Of a DNA stretch of 64,000 nucleotides, positions 9,601 through 16,379 are shown piece after piece. Within the stretch, counting starts at the first letter, position 1. Each line of letters opens with the position of its first letter. The DNA is from a bacterium 1XD21-70 (GTDB lineage: Bacteria; Bacillota; Clostridia; Lachnospirales; Lachnospiraceae): NCBI GenBank assembly GCA_003669055.1, contig RAYB01000005.1, forward strand, positions 62,001 to 126,000, in the 5' to 3' direction. Made by a program: the position numbers and the translations under genes. Under the pieces are notes generated by a model. It saw nothing but the letters and a program-made list of their open reading frames with translations. It was not told the origin of the DNA and did not search any database.

Positions 9601-9688
9601 GGCAGGGGTGCTGGTGGCTTTGCTCATCCTTCCGGTGTATTACGCGCTGATGAACGGGAAAAAGAAGCGGGTGGTGCTGGATCTTTAA
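6686..9688 (+). CDS. RND-family efflux transporter
   Basis: A 1000-residue proton-driven pump of the RND superfamily, full length for the family. It opens MGITRFVLKRPVTVFMALL, the usual first helix. Two large loop domains follow (about 35-330 and 555-830), and two sets of helices. The TM4 relay motif reads GLVLGVGMMVDNSIVVLES: the first acidic relay residue is kept, the second Asp of AcrB is Asn, as in many Firmicutes relatives. The C-terminal half has GFLILVGTVVNNGILYVDTV and ends with AIGSSGSTTQGLAVVNIGG. The start has AAGGAGG about 10 nt upstream. Adjacent genes supply an adaptor and two TolC-like partners. Drugs, peptides or lipids are possible cargo; nothing in the sequence settles it. 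Confidence 0.93.
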   Translation: MGITRFVLKRPVTVFMALLCLIVFGISSVFSADLEQMPDTDQPMMIVMASYSGTSPEDMDELVTQPIEDQVSTLEGVKSMTSTTSEGRTTVMLEYEYDTDMDEAYENLKQGLDRMRGLPEDVEPSVMRMNNNANANIMLSVSHSSQENLYDYVDQVVVPEFERLATVAEVESMGGSSEYIRVELMSDMMEQYHVTMSDITSAMNGANLSYPSGNAVAGNLELSVSTMAENNTLDALLRVPIVTSGNKMVYLEDIAQIYYTEEERGGVSRYNGQETISLSITKQQGSTAMELSKEVKEAITMLKNSDGDLDIRVARDEADSILESLQDVAVTMVLAVLISMVIIFVFFGDFKASLIVGSSIPTSILMSLIVMTQMGFSLNVITMSGLVLGVGMMVDNSIVVLESCFRAMDKAADKGALGYAKAALEGTNIVIQSIIGSTVTTCVVFIPLVFLNGMSGQMFGSMGYTIVYCMCASLMSAMSVVPLTYMLYKPRERQQAPMSWPVQHLQGIYRKAMPLLLRHKAITMGISVIIIAATVVLARGMETELMTADDTGTISVSIETRPGLLSGLANDMLERAEAIVAGHEDVESYMLRFNNDSGTITAYLKDSRKMGTDEIVSQWEEEMVDIDNCTIEVSASQSMSFMGRSRGYEAILQGTQYEELQEASSRIVKELTERDDVMNVHSSIENTAPVVAIRVDPVTAAAEGLSVSQIGSMVKQYLDGQEIASLDIDGQEISVRAEYPEEEYRTVPQVEQMILKKPSGGSVALTDVAEVYFRDSPASIRKSDKAYQVTITADYIRGNVQSQLDNEVVSPNLSGTVTRGVNSRNRMMQEEFSGLYRAIAIAVFLVFVVMSAQFESPKFSFMVMTTIPFSLVGSFGLLKITGVTISMTSILGFLILVGTVVNNGILYVDTVNQYRLEMELEKALIEAGAMRLRPILMTSLTTILSMIPMALAIGSSGSTTQGLAVVNIGGLTAGVLVALLILPVYYALMNGKKKRVVLDL

Positions 9689-9710
9689 GGAATCTTAAGT
9701 AAATTGGTAC

Positions 9711-9739
9711 TTGCAGGAATCGCCTCTGTGTATTAGTAT
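9711..9739 (+). promoter_or_regulatory. Candidate promoter of the TolC-like genes
   Basis: TTGCAG and TAGTAT are separated by 17 bp in the 139-bp gap after the RND gene. The -10 lies inside a 12-mer (GTGTATTAGTAT, from 9728) that is repeated at 9756. A short GGGAGG/CCTCCC hairpin follows at 9781-9795, close to the ribosome site. The fit to consensus is moderate (4 of 6 in each box), so read-through from the RND promoter remains possible. Confidence 0.4.
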
Positions 9740-9827
9740 AGGAGTAATAGCATAAGTGTATTAGTATGATTCATACGGTTGGGAGGCAGCCTCCCTGCCA
9801 AGGAGCCAGAAAGGATGGAGATACAGG

Positions 9828-11009
9828 ATGATTGACACAAGCAAAGGAAAGCGTAAAAGAAGGGCAGCCCAGGCGCTGGCAGCGGCGGTGGGAATGGCAC
9901 TTTTGCCCTTTCCGTCACAGGCGCAGCAGAGCCCGGAGTTTGCCTATCCGGCAGAAAAGTGGGCGTCTTTGCGGGATGACCGGCTGGAATACGAAGAGAT
10001 TGCCGACCTGGTCCATGAATATAACAATACCGTGCTGCAGAATGCGATTTCCTACCGGGACGAGAAGGACAAAAACAAGGATGATGTGGCACAGGATTAT
10101 TATGATACGGCGAATGATATCTATAGCAATATCCAGTATCCGGATGCGGATGACCCCAATTACGGCAGCCAGATGTCATCGGTCCTCAACAGCCGCCTGC
10201 AGGCAGACCAGCTGATGGAGCGGGGGGACGAGAGCACGGAGGACAGCGGGACGATCAAGCTGGGATATGACCAGGCAGAGGCGAACTTAGTAAAGCAGGC
10301 GCAGCAGCAGATGATCCAGTATTGGAGCCAGTATTATAGCCTGGATAGCCTGCGGCAGAAGAAGGTGCAGGCAGAAAACAGCTATCAGTCGGAGCAGAAC
10401 CGCCTGGCTGCCGGGATGTCCACCCAGGCGAAGGTTTTAAGCGCAAAGGAGGCGGTGAGCTCGGCGGAGGCCTCGATCCTCTCGGCAGAGAGCAGCCTTG
10501 GCAAGACGAAGGAGTCCCTCGCTTTGATGCTGGGATGGAAGTATGGGGCAGAGGTGGAGATCGGGGAATTGCCGGAGCCAGACTTGGCACAGATTGGCGC
10601 AATCGATATCGAGGCGGATATCCAGAAGGCGCTTGCCAACAACTATAGCTTAAAGCTGACAGAAAGGCGCCTGAAAAACGCCCGCACGGAAAAGGTAAAA
10701 AATACCCAGGAGCAGACACAGAAAAACCAGAGGGAGACGATAGCAGCCAACGTTAAGGCAGGCTATGACAGCCTTTTGCTGGCAAGGTCCAATTATGAAC
10801 AGGCGGTTCAGGCGTTTGAACTGGAGCAGGTTTCCATGGCCTCGGCAGAGAGGAAGCTGGCGGCCGGGACGATAACCCGCAATGAATACCAGAGCCAACA
10901 GACCTCGTATTTGAATGCAGAAGTCAGCGTCCTGACCCAGAAGCTGGCACTGCTGACGGCTATGGTGGATTACCAATGGTCCGTAGACGGCCTTGCCCAG
11001 GCATCCTGA
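9828..11009 (+). CDS. TolC-family-like secreted protein, first copy
   Basis: A 393-residue, largely alpha-helical protein with a cleavable-type signal (basic KGKRKRR, hydrophobic core, SQAQQ near residue 33). It has two long repeated helical pairs typical of outer-membrane efflux proteins: one about 135-225 with EQNRLAAGMSTQAKVLSAKE, another about 290-385 with AERKLAAGTITRNEYQSQQ. The two motifs correspond to each other, as expected for the internal duplication of TolC. In a cell that appears to have one membrane there is no outer membrane to span, so it may act as a wall-spanning or adaptor-bound partner of the RND pump. A paralogue follows directly. The family call is by pattern, not by search. 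Confidence 0.75.
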   Translation: MIDTSKGKRKRRAAQALAAAVGMALLPFPSQAQQSPEFAYPAEKWASLRDDRLEYEEIADLVHEYNNTVLQNAISYRDEKDKNKDDVAQDYYDTANDIYSNIQYPDADDPNYGSQMSSVLNSRLQADQLMERGDESTEDSGTIKLGYDQAEANLVKQAQQQMIQYWSQYYSLDSLRQKKVQAENSYQSEQNRLAAGMSTQAKVLSAKEAVSSAEASILSAESSLGKTKESLALMLGWKYGAEVEIGELPEPDLAQIGAIDIEADIQKALANNYSLKLTERRLKNARTEKVKNTQEQTQKNQRETIAANVKAGYDSLLLARSNYEQAVQAFELEQVSMASAERKLAAGTITRNEYQSQQTSYLNAEVSVLTQKLALLTAMVDYQWSVDGLAQAS

Positions 11010-11033
11010 CGGCCGCAGAGGGAGGGGATTGTG

Positions 11034-12158
11034 ATGAAAGCAAGAAGTCCTTGGTTTCGGAGGGCGGGCAGGTATGCTGCCGGTTTTTTGGCAGCCCTGT
11101 CTGCCATGGCGATGGCTTTTCCTGCCTTTGCAGAGGGCAGCAGGACGGTCGAGTACGATAATTTAAGACAGCTATTGCTGGAGGGGAATCTGAACCTGCA
11201 GCAGGCAAATGACAGCTATGAGAGCAGCAAGAAAAATTACCAGGAACTGATGGAACAGATGCGCGAGGAACAAGACTATATGAAATTCCTGGCAGAAAAA
11301 TATGAGGATACGGAGGAGGAGGCGGCCTACCGTTCCAGTGCTGCGGTTTTAGGGGCGCAGGCCGCACGGCTGTCGAAGCAGCTAGAGGCGATGAACCGGC
11401 AGACGAGGACATTATCGCTGGAGGAGAATACAGATTCCTATACCATGGCTGCCCAGGGCGTGATGGGTTCATACTATCAGATGGCCTTGAATGTGGCGGC
11501 AAGCGAAAAAAGTGCCCAGGCTGCGGAGGCATCCTACCAGGCCACGGTAAAAAAGCAGTCTGCCGGGATGGCGACGGCTGCAGAGGTGTCAGAGGCGGCA
11601 GGCCGCATGGAGAGGGAGCGCAATCTTTTAGCTTCTTACCGGCAGCAGGAGGGAAAGCTGAGGTTCCAGCTTTTGTCTATGCTGGGGCTGCCGGATGACG
11701 GCTCGGTCACTATCGGGGCGGTTCCGGAGCCGGATTTGGCGGCAGTGGATGCAATCAATTACGACGAGGATAAGGTAAAAGCCATCAACAACAACAGCCA
11801 GGTGCAGAGTGTCCGCCACTCGCGGGCAGGAAGTACCACGGAGATCAATCGGAAGTCCGCACAGGAGACGGAGGCAGTGGGGAACGCCGAGGCGGAGTTT
11901 TTGGCAGTATACCAGCAGCTTCAGGCAGCAAGGCTGGAATATCAGGCAGCCCAGGATGCATACGGGAGCGCCAGGATTTCCTATGATTCCCTGCAGCGAA
12001 AGCAGCAGGCCGGGATGCTCAGCCAGACAGAGTTCCTCGAGGGGGAGGCGGCATGGCTGGAGGCATTGGCAAAACGGGGGAGCGCGGCGGTAAACCTTAA
12101 GCAGGCACTAGAGGACTACCACTGGACAGTGAAGGGAACGGAGGGGATACGGCAGTGA
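11034..12158 (+). CDS. TolC-family-like secreted protein, second copy
   Basis: A 374-residue helical protein with a signal peptide (basic start, hydrophobic run, FPAFA before the mature part). It carries the same duplicated signatures as its neighbour: VKKQSAGMATAAEVSEAAG at mid-protein and LQRKQQAGMLSQTEFLEGE near the end, separated by long coiled helices, plus GAVPEPDLAAVDAI, which parallels GELPEPDLAQIGAI in the first copy. The ATG is preferred over the GTG three bases upstream because GGAGG then sits 8 nt away. The two copies differ enough to form a hetero-oligomer or to serve different substrates; that is inference. The end overlaps the next start as GTGA. Confidence 0.75.
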   Translation: MKARSPWFRRAGRYAAGFLAALSAMAMAFPAFAEGSRTVEYDNLRQLLLEGNLNLQQANDSYESSKKNYQELMEQMREEQDYMKFLAEKYEDTEEEAAYRSSAAVLGAQAARLSKQLEAMNRQTRTLSLEENTDSYTMAAQGVMGSYYQMALNVAASEKSAQAAEASYQATVKKQSAGMATAAEVSEAAGRMERERNLLASYRQQEGKLRFQLLSMLGLPDDGSVTIGAVPEPDLAAVDAINYDEDKVKAINNNSQVQSVRHSRAGSTTEINRKSAQETEAVGNAEAEFLAVYQQLQAARLEYQAAQDAYGSARISYDSLQRKQQAGMLSQTEFLEGEAAWLEALAKRGSAAVNLKQALEDYHWTVKGTEGIRQ

Positions 12159-12913
12159 AGAATCCTGAAAAAACAGTTTTCCTTACCAGCAGCCCGGATG
12201 CTTCTTTCCAGGTGGACGGCGAATGGGTGGCTGGGTCGTTTACAGAGAAAAACGGGTTTTTGGAGCGTTTCCGCACGGCCTGCCCTTGCAAGGCGCGGGT
12301 GCTGATGATTACGGCAACTCCGGATGACCCAGACAAAAACCAGGAAATGAAAGAATATTTCACCCGGGTCTTTGCGGCCAGCAGCATAGAAGCAGACAAG
12401 ATGAGGCTGCTGGACCGGAACATGGGAGGCAGGCTTAGGGAGTGGCTAGAGGACAGTGACGTGGTGATCTTAGGGGGCGGCCATGTACCGACCCAGAACC
12501 GGTTTTTCCGGGAGATAGGGCTGCGGGAGGAACTTGCGGGTTTCGGCGGGGTAGTGATGGGGATCAGCGCCGGGAGCATGAATTGCGCCGATGTGGTCTA
12601 TGCCCAGCCGGAACTTGCAGGTGAAGCGGCCGACCCGCACTATGAGCGTTTCATCAAAGGGCTGGGGCTGACAAAAACGAGGATCCTCCCCCATTACCAG
12701 ATGGTAAAAGGGTATGTCCTGGATGGGATGCGCCTGATGGAGGAGATTACCTACCCGGACAGTGCAGGGCAGGAATTTTACGCCTTAGAGGACGGCAGTT
12801 ATATTGTATGTACCGGCAAAAAGGAATACTTGTACGGAAATGCTTACCGCATTGCAGACGGGATATTAACCGTCGCGTGCCGGGACGGCGAGGAGTGCCG
12901 GCTAAATCCATGA
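12155..12913 (+). CDS. S51-type peptidase / type 1 glutamine amidotransferase-like protein
   Basis: A 252-residue protein of the peptidase E/cyanophycinase fold group. The nucleophile elbow is MGISAGSMN with Ser138, preceded by the strand and turn VVILGGGHVP, and a likely catalytic His180 in RILPHYQ. Peptidase E releases Asp from dipeptides and cyanophycinase cuts Asp-Arg polymers; no cyanophycin synthetase is in the window, so a peptidase of unknown target is the careful call. It lacks a signal peptide and should be cytoplasmic. Its GTG start overlaps the stop of the second TolC-like gene (GTGA), so it is translationally coupled to the pump operon, an unusual partnership. A hairpin terminator follows at 12951. 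Confidence 0.75.
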   Translation: MKNPEKTVFLTSSPDASFQVDGEWVAGSFTEKNGFLERFRTACPCKARVLMITATPDDPDKNQEMKEYFTRVFAASSIEADKMRLLDRNMGGRLREWLEDSDVVILGGGHVPTQNRFFREIGLREELAGFGGVVMGISAGSMNCADVVYAQPELAGEAADPHYERFIKGLGLTKTRILPHYQMVKGYVLDGMRLMEEITYPDSAGQEFYALEDGSYIVCTGKKEYLYGNAYRIADGILTVACRDGEECRLNP

Positions 12914-12950
12914 CGGGATGTTGCAGGCTGAGGATGGATGGGATATCTGT

Positions 12951-13003
12951 GGCAGCGGAAGAGGGGATAGGATGTTCCCCGGGTTTTCCGCTGCCATTTT
13001 CTG
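12951..13003 (+). terminator. Hairpin terminator after the RND/TolC-like operon
   Basis: GGCAGCGGAA at 12951 pairs perfectly with TTCCGCTGCC at 12986, with a possible inner GGGG/CCCC pairing, and is followed by ATTTTCTG. It lies between the peptidase stop and the clpS promoter. The T-tract is short, so strength is uncertain. Confidence 0.5.
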
Positions 13004-13043
13004 TGGGAGAAGGCCCGGGGCAGGAGGGCGTGCGAAAAAGAGA

Positions 13044-13072
13044 ATGACAAAATCTGTTTGTGCGTATATAAT
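13044..13072 (+). promoter_or_regulatory. Promoter of clpS-clpA
   Basis: ATGACA and a perfect TATAAT are separated by 17 bp, 48 bp before the clpS start. Together with the hairpin just upstream this marks the beginning of a new transcription unit. Confidence 0.7.
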
Positions 13073-13120
13073 AGAAGCCAGAAAATATAAGCCTGTACAG
13101 ACAGAGAGGATGATGATAAC

Positions 13121-13423
13121 GTGGCGGTCAAGGAAAGTGTGAAGGAACAGACAAAAAGCCGGGCGAAGCTGCCAAGGCAGTACCAGGTTTTGATTTATAA
13201 TGACGATTTTACTCCCATGGATTTTGTCGTGGAAGTCCTCATGCAGATTTTTGAAAAGGAGGAACAGGCGGCGGTTGCACTGATGATGAGCATCCATACG
13301 GGGAGCAGTGCGGTTGCAGGGGTATATCCTAAGGATATTGCCCAGACTAAGGCTGCGGAGGCGGTGCAATGGGCAAGGGAAGAGAAATACCCGCTGAAGG
13401 TGGAGGCAGTCTGCGTATCATAA
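13121..13423 (+). CDS. clpS: ClpS adaptor for the Clp protease
   Basis: A 100-residue adaptor that delivers N-degron substrates to ClpA. The diagnostic motif YNDDFTPMDFVVEVLMQIF is present (Asn-Asp-Asp of the substrate pocket), followed by ALMMSIHTGSSAVAGVY with the conserved pocket His, and the C-terminal EEKYPLKVEAV. The N-terminal tail (about 16 residues) is Lys-rich and would thread into ClpA. The start is GTG with AGAGAGG about 11 nt upstream; no in-frame alternative lies upstream. clpA follows after 34 nt in the same unit, so adaptor and unfoldase are made together, as in Gram-negative bacteria. Confidence 0.95.
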   Translation: MAVKESVKEQTKSRAKLPRQYQVLIYNDDFTPMDFVVEVLMQIFEKEEQAAVALMMSIHTGSSAVAGVYPKDIAQTKAAEAVQWAREEKYPLKVEAVCVS

Positions 13424-13457
13424 GGCGATTATTGAGACAAAAAGGGTAGGATGAGGG

Positions 13458-15716
13458 ATGGAATTCACAAAAAATATGCAGAAGGTGATGGAACATGCGG
13501 TGAGCCTGGCAAGGGATGGGCACCACCGTTATTTTATGCCAGAGCATCTTCTTTATGGAATGACATTTGATGCGGATTTTTGCCGGGAATATGAGGCCGG
13601 GGGCGGAAAACCGGCCAGGCTCCGCCAGGAACTGCTGGATTTTTTGCAGGAGCAGGCCGGGAGGGCGAAGGGGGAGGAGGTCCGCCTGACGGCAGATACC
13701 GAGAAGGTCTTATACCTGGCAGAGAGCCAGGCAATATCCAGCAGCCGCAAGGCTGTGGATATCAGCCACCTGCTCTCTGCCGTGATGCAGCTGGAGGACA
13801 GCTACGGCGTGTACTTCCTTACCGGGCAGGATGTTGACCTGGTGGAAATGATCGGTGAACTGTCACGGGAAAGCCTGGCATCCGAACGGGGCGAGGCAGC
13901 CCGTGGCGGTCAGGTTTCTTTGCATGCAGGCACAGAAGAGGAGGAGCCAGCCGGCAGGGAACCGGGCCAGGCAGGCAGCCATCGTTGGAGGGGGTATGTG
14001 GAAGACATGAACCAGACCTGCCAGAGGAAAAATCCGCTGATCGGAAGGGAAGCGGAGATGGAGCGGACGATACAGATCCTGTGCCGGAAGGACAAAAACA
14101 ATGTGCTCCATATCGGTGAGCCGGGAGTGGGGAAGACGGCGCTTGCCTATGGCCTGGCACAGCTTTTACAGAAAGGGCAGGTGCCGAAGCCGCTTTTGGG
14201 AGCCCATTTGTTTGCTTTGGACCTTGGCGGGCTGCTGGCGGGGACCCAATACCGGGGGGACTTTGAAAAACGGCTGAAAGAGATCATGGAAGGGCTTTCC
14301 GGGGAGGAGAAGCCGATCCTTTATTTGGATGAGATCCACAATATAGTCGGAGCCGGGGCAGTGAACGGCGGCAGCCTGGATGCGGCTAATTTGTTAAAGC
14401 CTTACCTGGCGGCGGGGCATATCCGCTTTATCGGGGCTACTACCTATGAGGAATACAAAAAGCATTTTTCCGGCAGCAAAAGCCTGGTACGGCGTTTCCA
14501 AAACGTAGATATCAAAGAGCCGGGCAGGGAGGAAGCAATCGAGATCTTAAAAGGGCTGAAGGGCGGGTACGAAAAGTACCATGGCGTCAAATACGGAACC
14601 GGGGTGCTTGAGCATGCGGTGGAGGCCAGCAGCCGTTTTATCAACGAACGTTTCCTGCCGGATAAGGCGATTGACCTGATAGACGAAGCCGGGGCCTACC
14701 GCCGCCTCCATCCGCTGGCACAAAAGAAGCAGACCGTGACCAAGGCCTTGATAGATGAAGTGCTGGCCAAAACCTGTAATATCCCGGTGCAGAACGTAGA
14801 AAAGGGAGAGACCGAGAGGCTGTCCGTGCTGGACCAAAAGCTAAAGAGCCAGATATTCGGGCAGGATGCGGCGGTGGAGCAGGTGGTGAATGCGGTGAAG
14901 TTCTCCCGGGCAGGGCTTAATGAGGAAAATAAGCCGATTGCCTCCTTTTTGTTTGTGGGGGCGACCGGCGTGGGGAAGACAGAACTGTCCAAGGCGCTTG
15001 CATCCGAACTGGGCGTTTCCTTTATGCGTTTTGACATGAGCGAATATACGGAAAAGCATGCCGTGGCCAAACTGATCGGTGCACCGGCCGGGTATGTGGG
15101 CTATGAGGAAGGCGGTATCCTGACAGAACAAGTCCGGCGCCATCCCCATGGGGTGCTTTTGCTGGATGAGATTGAAAAGGCACATCCGGATATCTTCAAT
15201 GTACTTTTGCAGGTGATGGACTATGCAACACTGACCGATAACCAGGGGAGGAAGGCAGATTTCAGGAATATCATACTGATTATGACATCCAATGCAGGCG
15301 CTAGGGAGATCGGGAAAGGGAGGATCGGGTTTGGCGGCGATACGAAGAATCTGGAGGTTCTGGAGGAAGCGGTGAAACGGACTTTCCAGCCGGAATTTCG
15401 CAACCGCCTGAGCCGGATTGTGCTGTTTAGGGGCATGGACGAGGAGATGGCGGGGGAGATTACGAAAAAGAAGCTGCGCGAACTCTCGGATAAGCTGGCA
15501 GCACGGAAGGTGGAACTGGCCGTGGCAGAGGGAGCCGTGGAGTATGTAAAGAAGGCCGGGATCACGAAAGAATATGGTGCCAGGGAGATTGACCGGGTCA
15601 TATCAGCAAAGGTGAAGCCTCTGCTGGCCGAACTTCTTCTGTTTGGGAGGCTTCGGCGCGGCGGGAGGTGTGTGCTGGCCGTAAAGGACGGGGAACTGGC
15701 CATCGAACATCAATAG
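13458..15716 (+). CDS. clpA: ClpA-type AAA+ unfoldase of the Clp protease
   Basis: A 752-residue double-ring unfoldase. The N-terminal domain (about 1-140) holds substrate and ClpS sites. The first ATPase has Walker A GEPGVGKT and Walker B LYLDEIHNIVGAG; the second has GATGVGKTE and LLLDEIEKAHPDIFN. The absence of a ClpB/ClpC-type middle coiled coil between them marks the ClpA type. The loop GRIGFGGD carries the IGF tripeptide that docks on ClpP, so it should work with a peptidase encoded elsewhere. It lies directly behind clpS and 30 nt before recU. Confidence 0.95.
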   Translation: MEFTKNMQKVMEHAVSLARDGHHRYFMPEHLLYGMTFDADFCREYEAGGGKPARLRQELLDFLQEQAGRAKGEEVRLTADTEKVLYLAESQAISSSRKAVDISHLLSAVMQLEDSYGVYFLTGQDVDLVEMIGELSRESLASERGEAARGGQVSLHAGTEEEEPAGREPGQAGSHRWRGYVEDMNQTCQRKNPLIGREAEMERTIQILCRKDKNNVLHIGEPGVGKTALAYGLAQLLQKGQVPKPLLGAHLFALDLGGLLAGTQYRGDFEKRLKEIMEGLSGEEKPILYLDEIHNIVGAGAVNGGSLDAANLLKPYLAAGHIRFIGATTYEEYKKHFSGSKSLVRRFQNVDIKEPGREEAIEILKGLKGGYEKYHGVKYGTGVLEHAVEASSRFINERFLPDKAIDLIDEAGAYRRLHPLAQKKQTVTKALIDEVLAKTCNIPVQNVEKGETERLSVLDQKLKSQIFGQDAAVEQVVNAVKFSRAGLNEENKPIASFLFVGATGVGKTELSKALASELGVSFMRFDMSEYTEKHAVAKLIGAPAGYVGYEEGGILTEQVRRHPHGVLLLDEIEKAHPDIFNVLLQVMDYATLTDNQGRKADFRNIILIMTSNAGAREIGKGRIGFGGDTKNLEVLEEAVKRTFQPEFRNRLSRIVLFRGMDEEMAGEITKKKLRELSDKLAARKVELAVAEGAVEYVKKAGITKEYGAREIDRVISAKVKPLLAELLLFGRLRRGGRCVLAVKDGELAIEHQ

Positions 15717-15746
15717 GGCACGAAAGGACGGGCAGGGAAAACAGCT

Positions 15747-16277
15747 ATGGGCACATGGAAAAGCCGGGGGCTCAGGGGGTCTACGCTGGAGGATATGATC
15801 AATCATAGCAATGAAATATACCGGGACAAAAAGCTGGCGCTGATCCAGAAGATACCGACCCCGATCACCCCGATTACGATAGAGAAGGAGAGCAGGCACA
15901 TTACTTTGGCGTATTTTGACCAAAAAAGCACCGTGGATTATATCGGTGCAGTGCAGGGGATCCCGGTATGCTTTGACGCCAAAGAATGTGCGGTAAAGAC
16001 ATTTCCCCTGCACAATGTCCACAGGCACCAGGTTCTTTTTATGGAAGAATTTGAAAAGCAGGGAGGGATTGCTTTTATTTTGCTGCATTTCACCACGGAG
16101 GACGAGATATACTATATCCCTTTTAAGGACCTGCATCGTTTCTGGCAGAGGATGGAGGGCGGGGGAAGGAAGAGTTTTACTTACGAGGAGGTGGACAAGT
16201 CCTTGAGGGTGCGGCCGCACCGGGATATCCTGGTCCATTACCTGGAGGCGCTGAAAGAGGACCTGGGAAGGCGGTAA
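15747..16277 (+). CDS. recU: RecU Holliday-junction resolvase
   Basis: A 176-residue nuclease of the RecU family, which cuts four-way DNA junctions in Firmicutes. Recognisable blocks are TLEDMINHSNEIYR near the N-terminus, LIQKIPTPITPI, the catalytic core STVDYIGAVQGIPVCFDAKE with its Asp, acidic residue and Lys, FPLHNVHRHQVLFM, and a C-terminal DEIYYIPFKDL. It is a little shorter than Bacillus RecU (about 200), mainly at the N-terminus. It sits 30 nt behind clpA on the same strand and is probably read from the same promoter, an unusual link between protein quality control and recombination. RecU is common in Gram-positive cells, which supports the monoderm assignment. Confidence 0.88.
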   Translation: MGTWKSRGLRGSTLEDMINHSNEIYRDKKLALIQKIPTPITPITIEKESRHITLAYFDQKSTVDYIGAVQGIPVCFDAKECAVKTFPLHNVHRHQVLFMEEFEKQGGIAFILLHFTTEDEIYYIPFKDLHRFWQRMEGGGRKSFTYEEVDKSLRVRPHRDILVHYLEALKEDLGRR

Positions 16278-16300
16278 AACGGCCTGGATGCATTTTTTGG

Positions 16301-16329
16301 TAGACACCGGCAGAAACTTATGGAATAAT
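16301..16329 (+). promoter_or_regulatory. Candidate promoter of the uracil/xanthine permease gene
   Basis: TAGACA and AATAAT are separated by 17 bp, about 50 bp before the permease start. Each box has 5 of 6 consensus bases. The T6 run at 16293-16298 just upstream may end transcription from recU, but I see only a weak stem before it. Confidence 0.5.
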
Positions 16330-16379
16330 AGGGGAGATAAAATCATATCAATATTACTTTGGGGAAAAGGAGGCAGGTT

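Noticed and set aside
7492-9627. Long minus-strand frames inside the RND gene
   Set aside because: They are antisense shadows of a GC-rich third-position gene; translations lack motifs and no ribosome site or promoter supports them.
12918-13142. 74-residue plus-strand frame between the peptidase and clpS
   Set aside because: It spans the hairpin terminator and the clpS promoter and has no conserved features.
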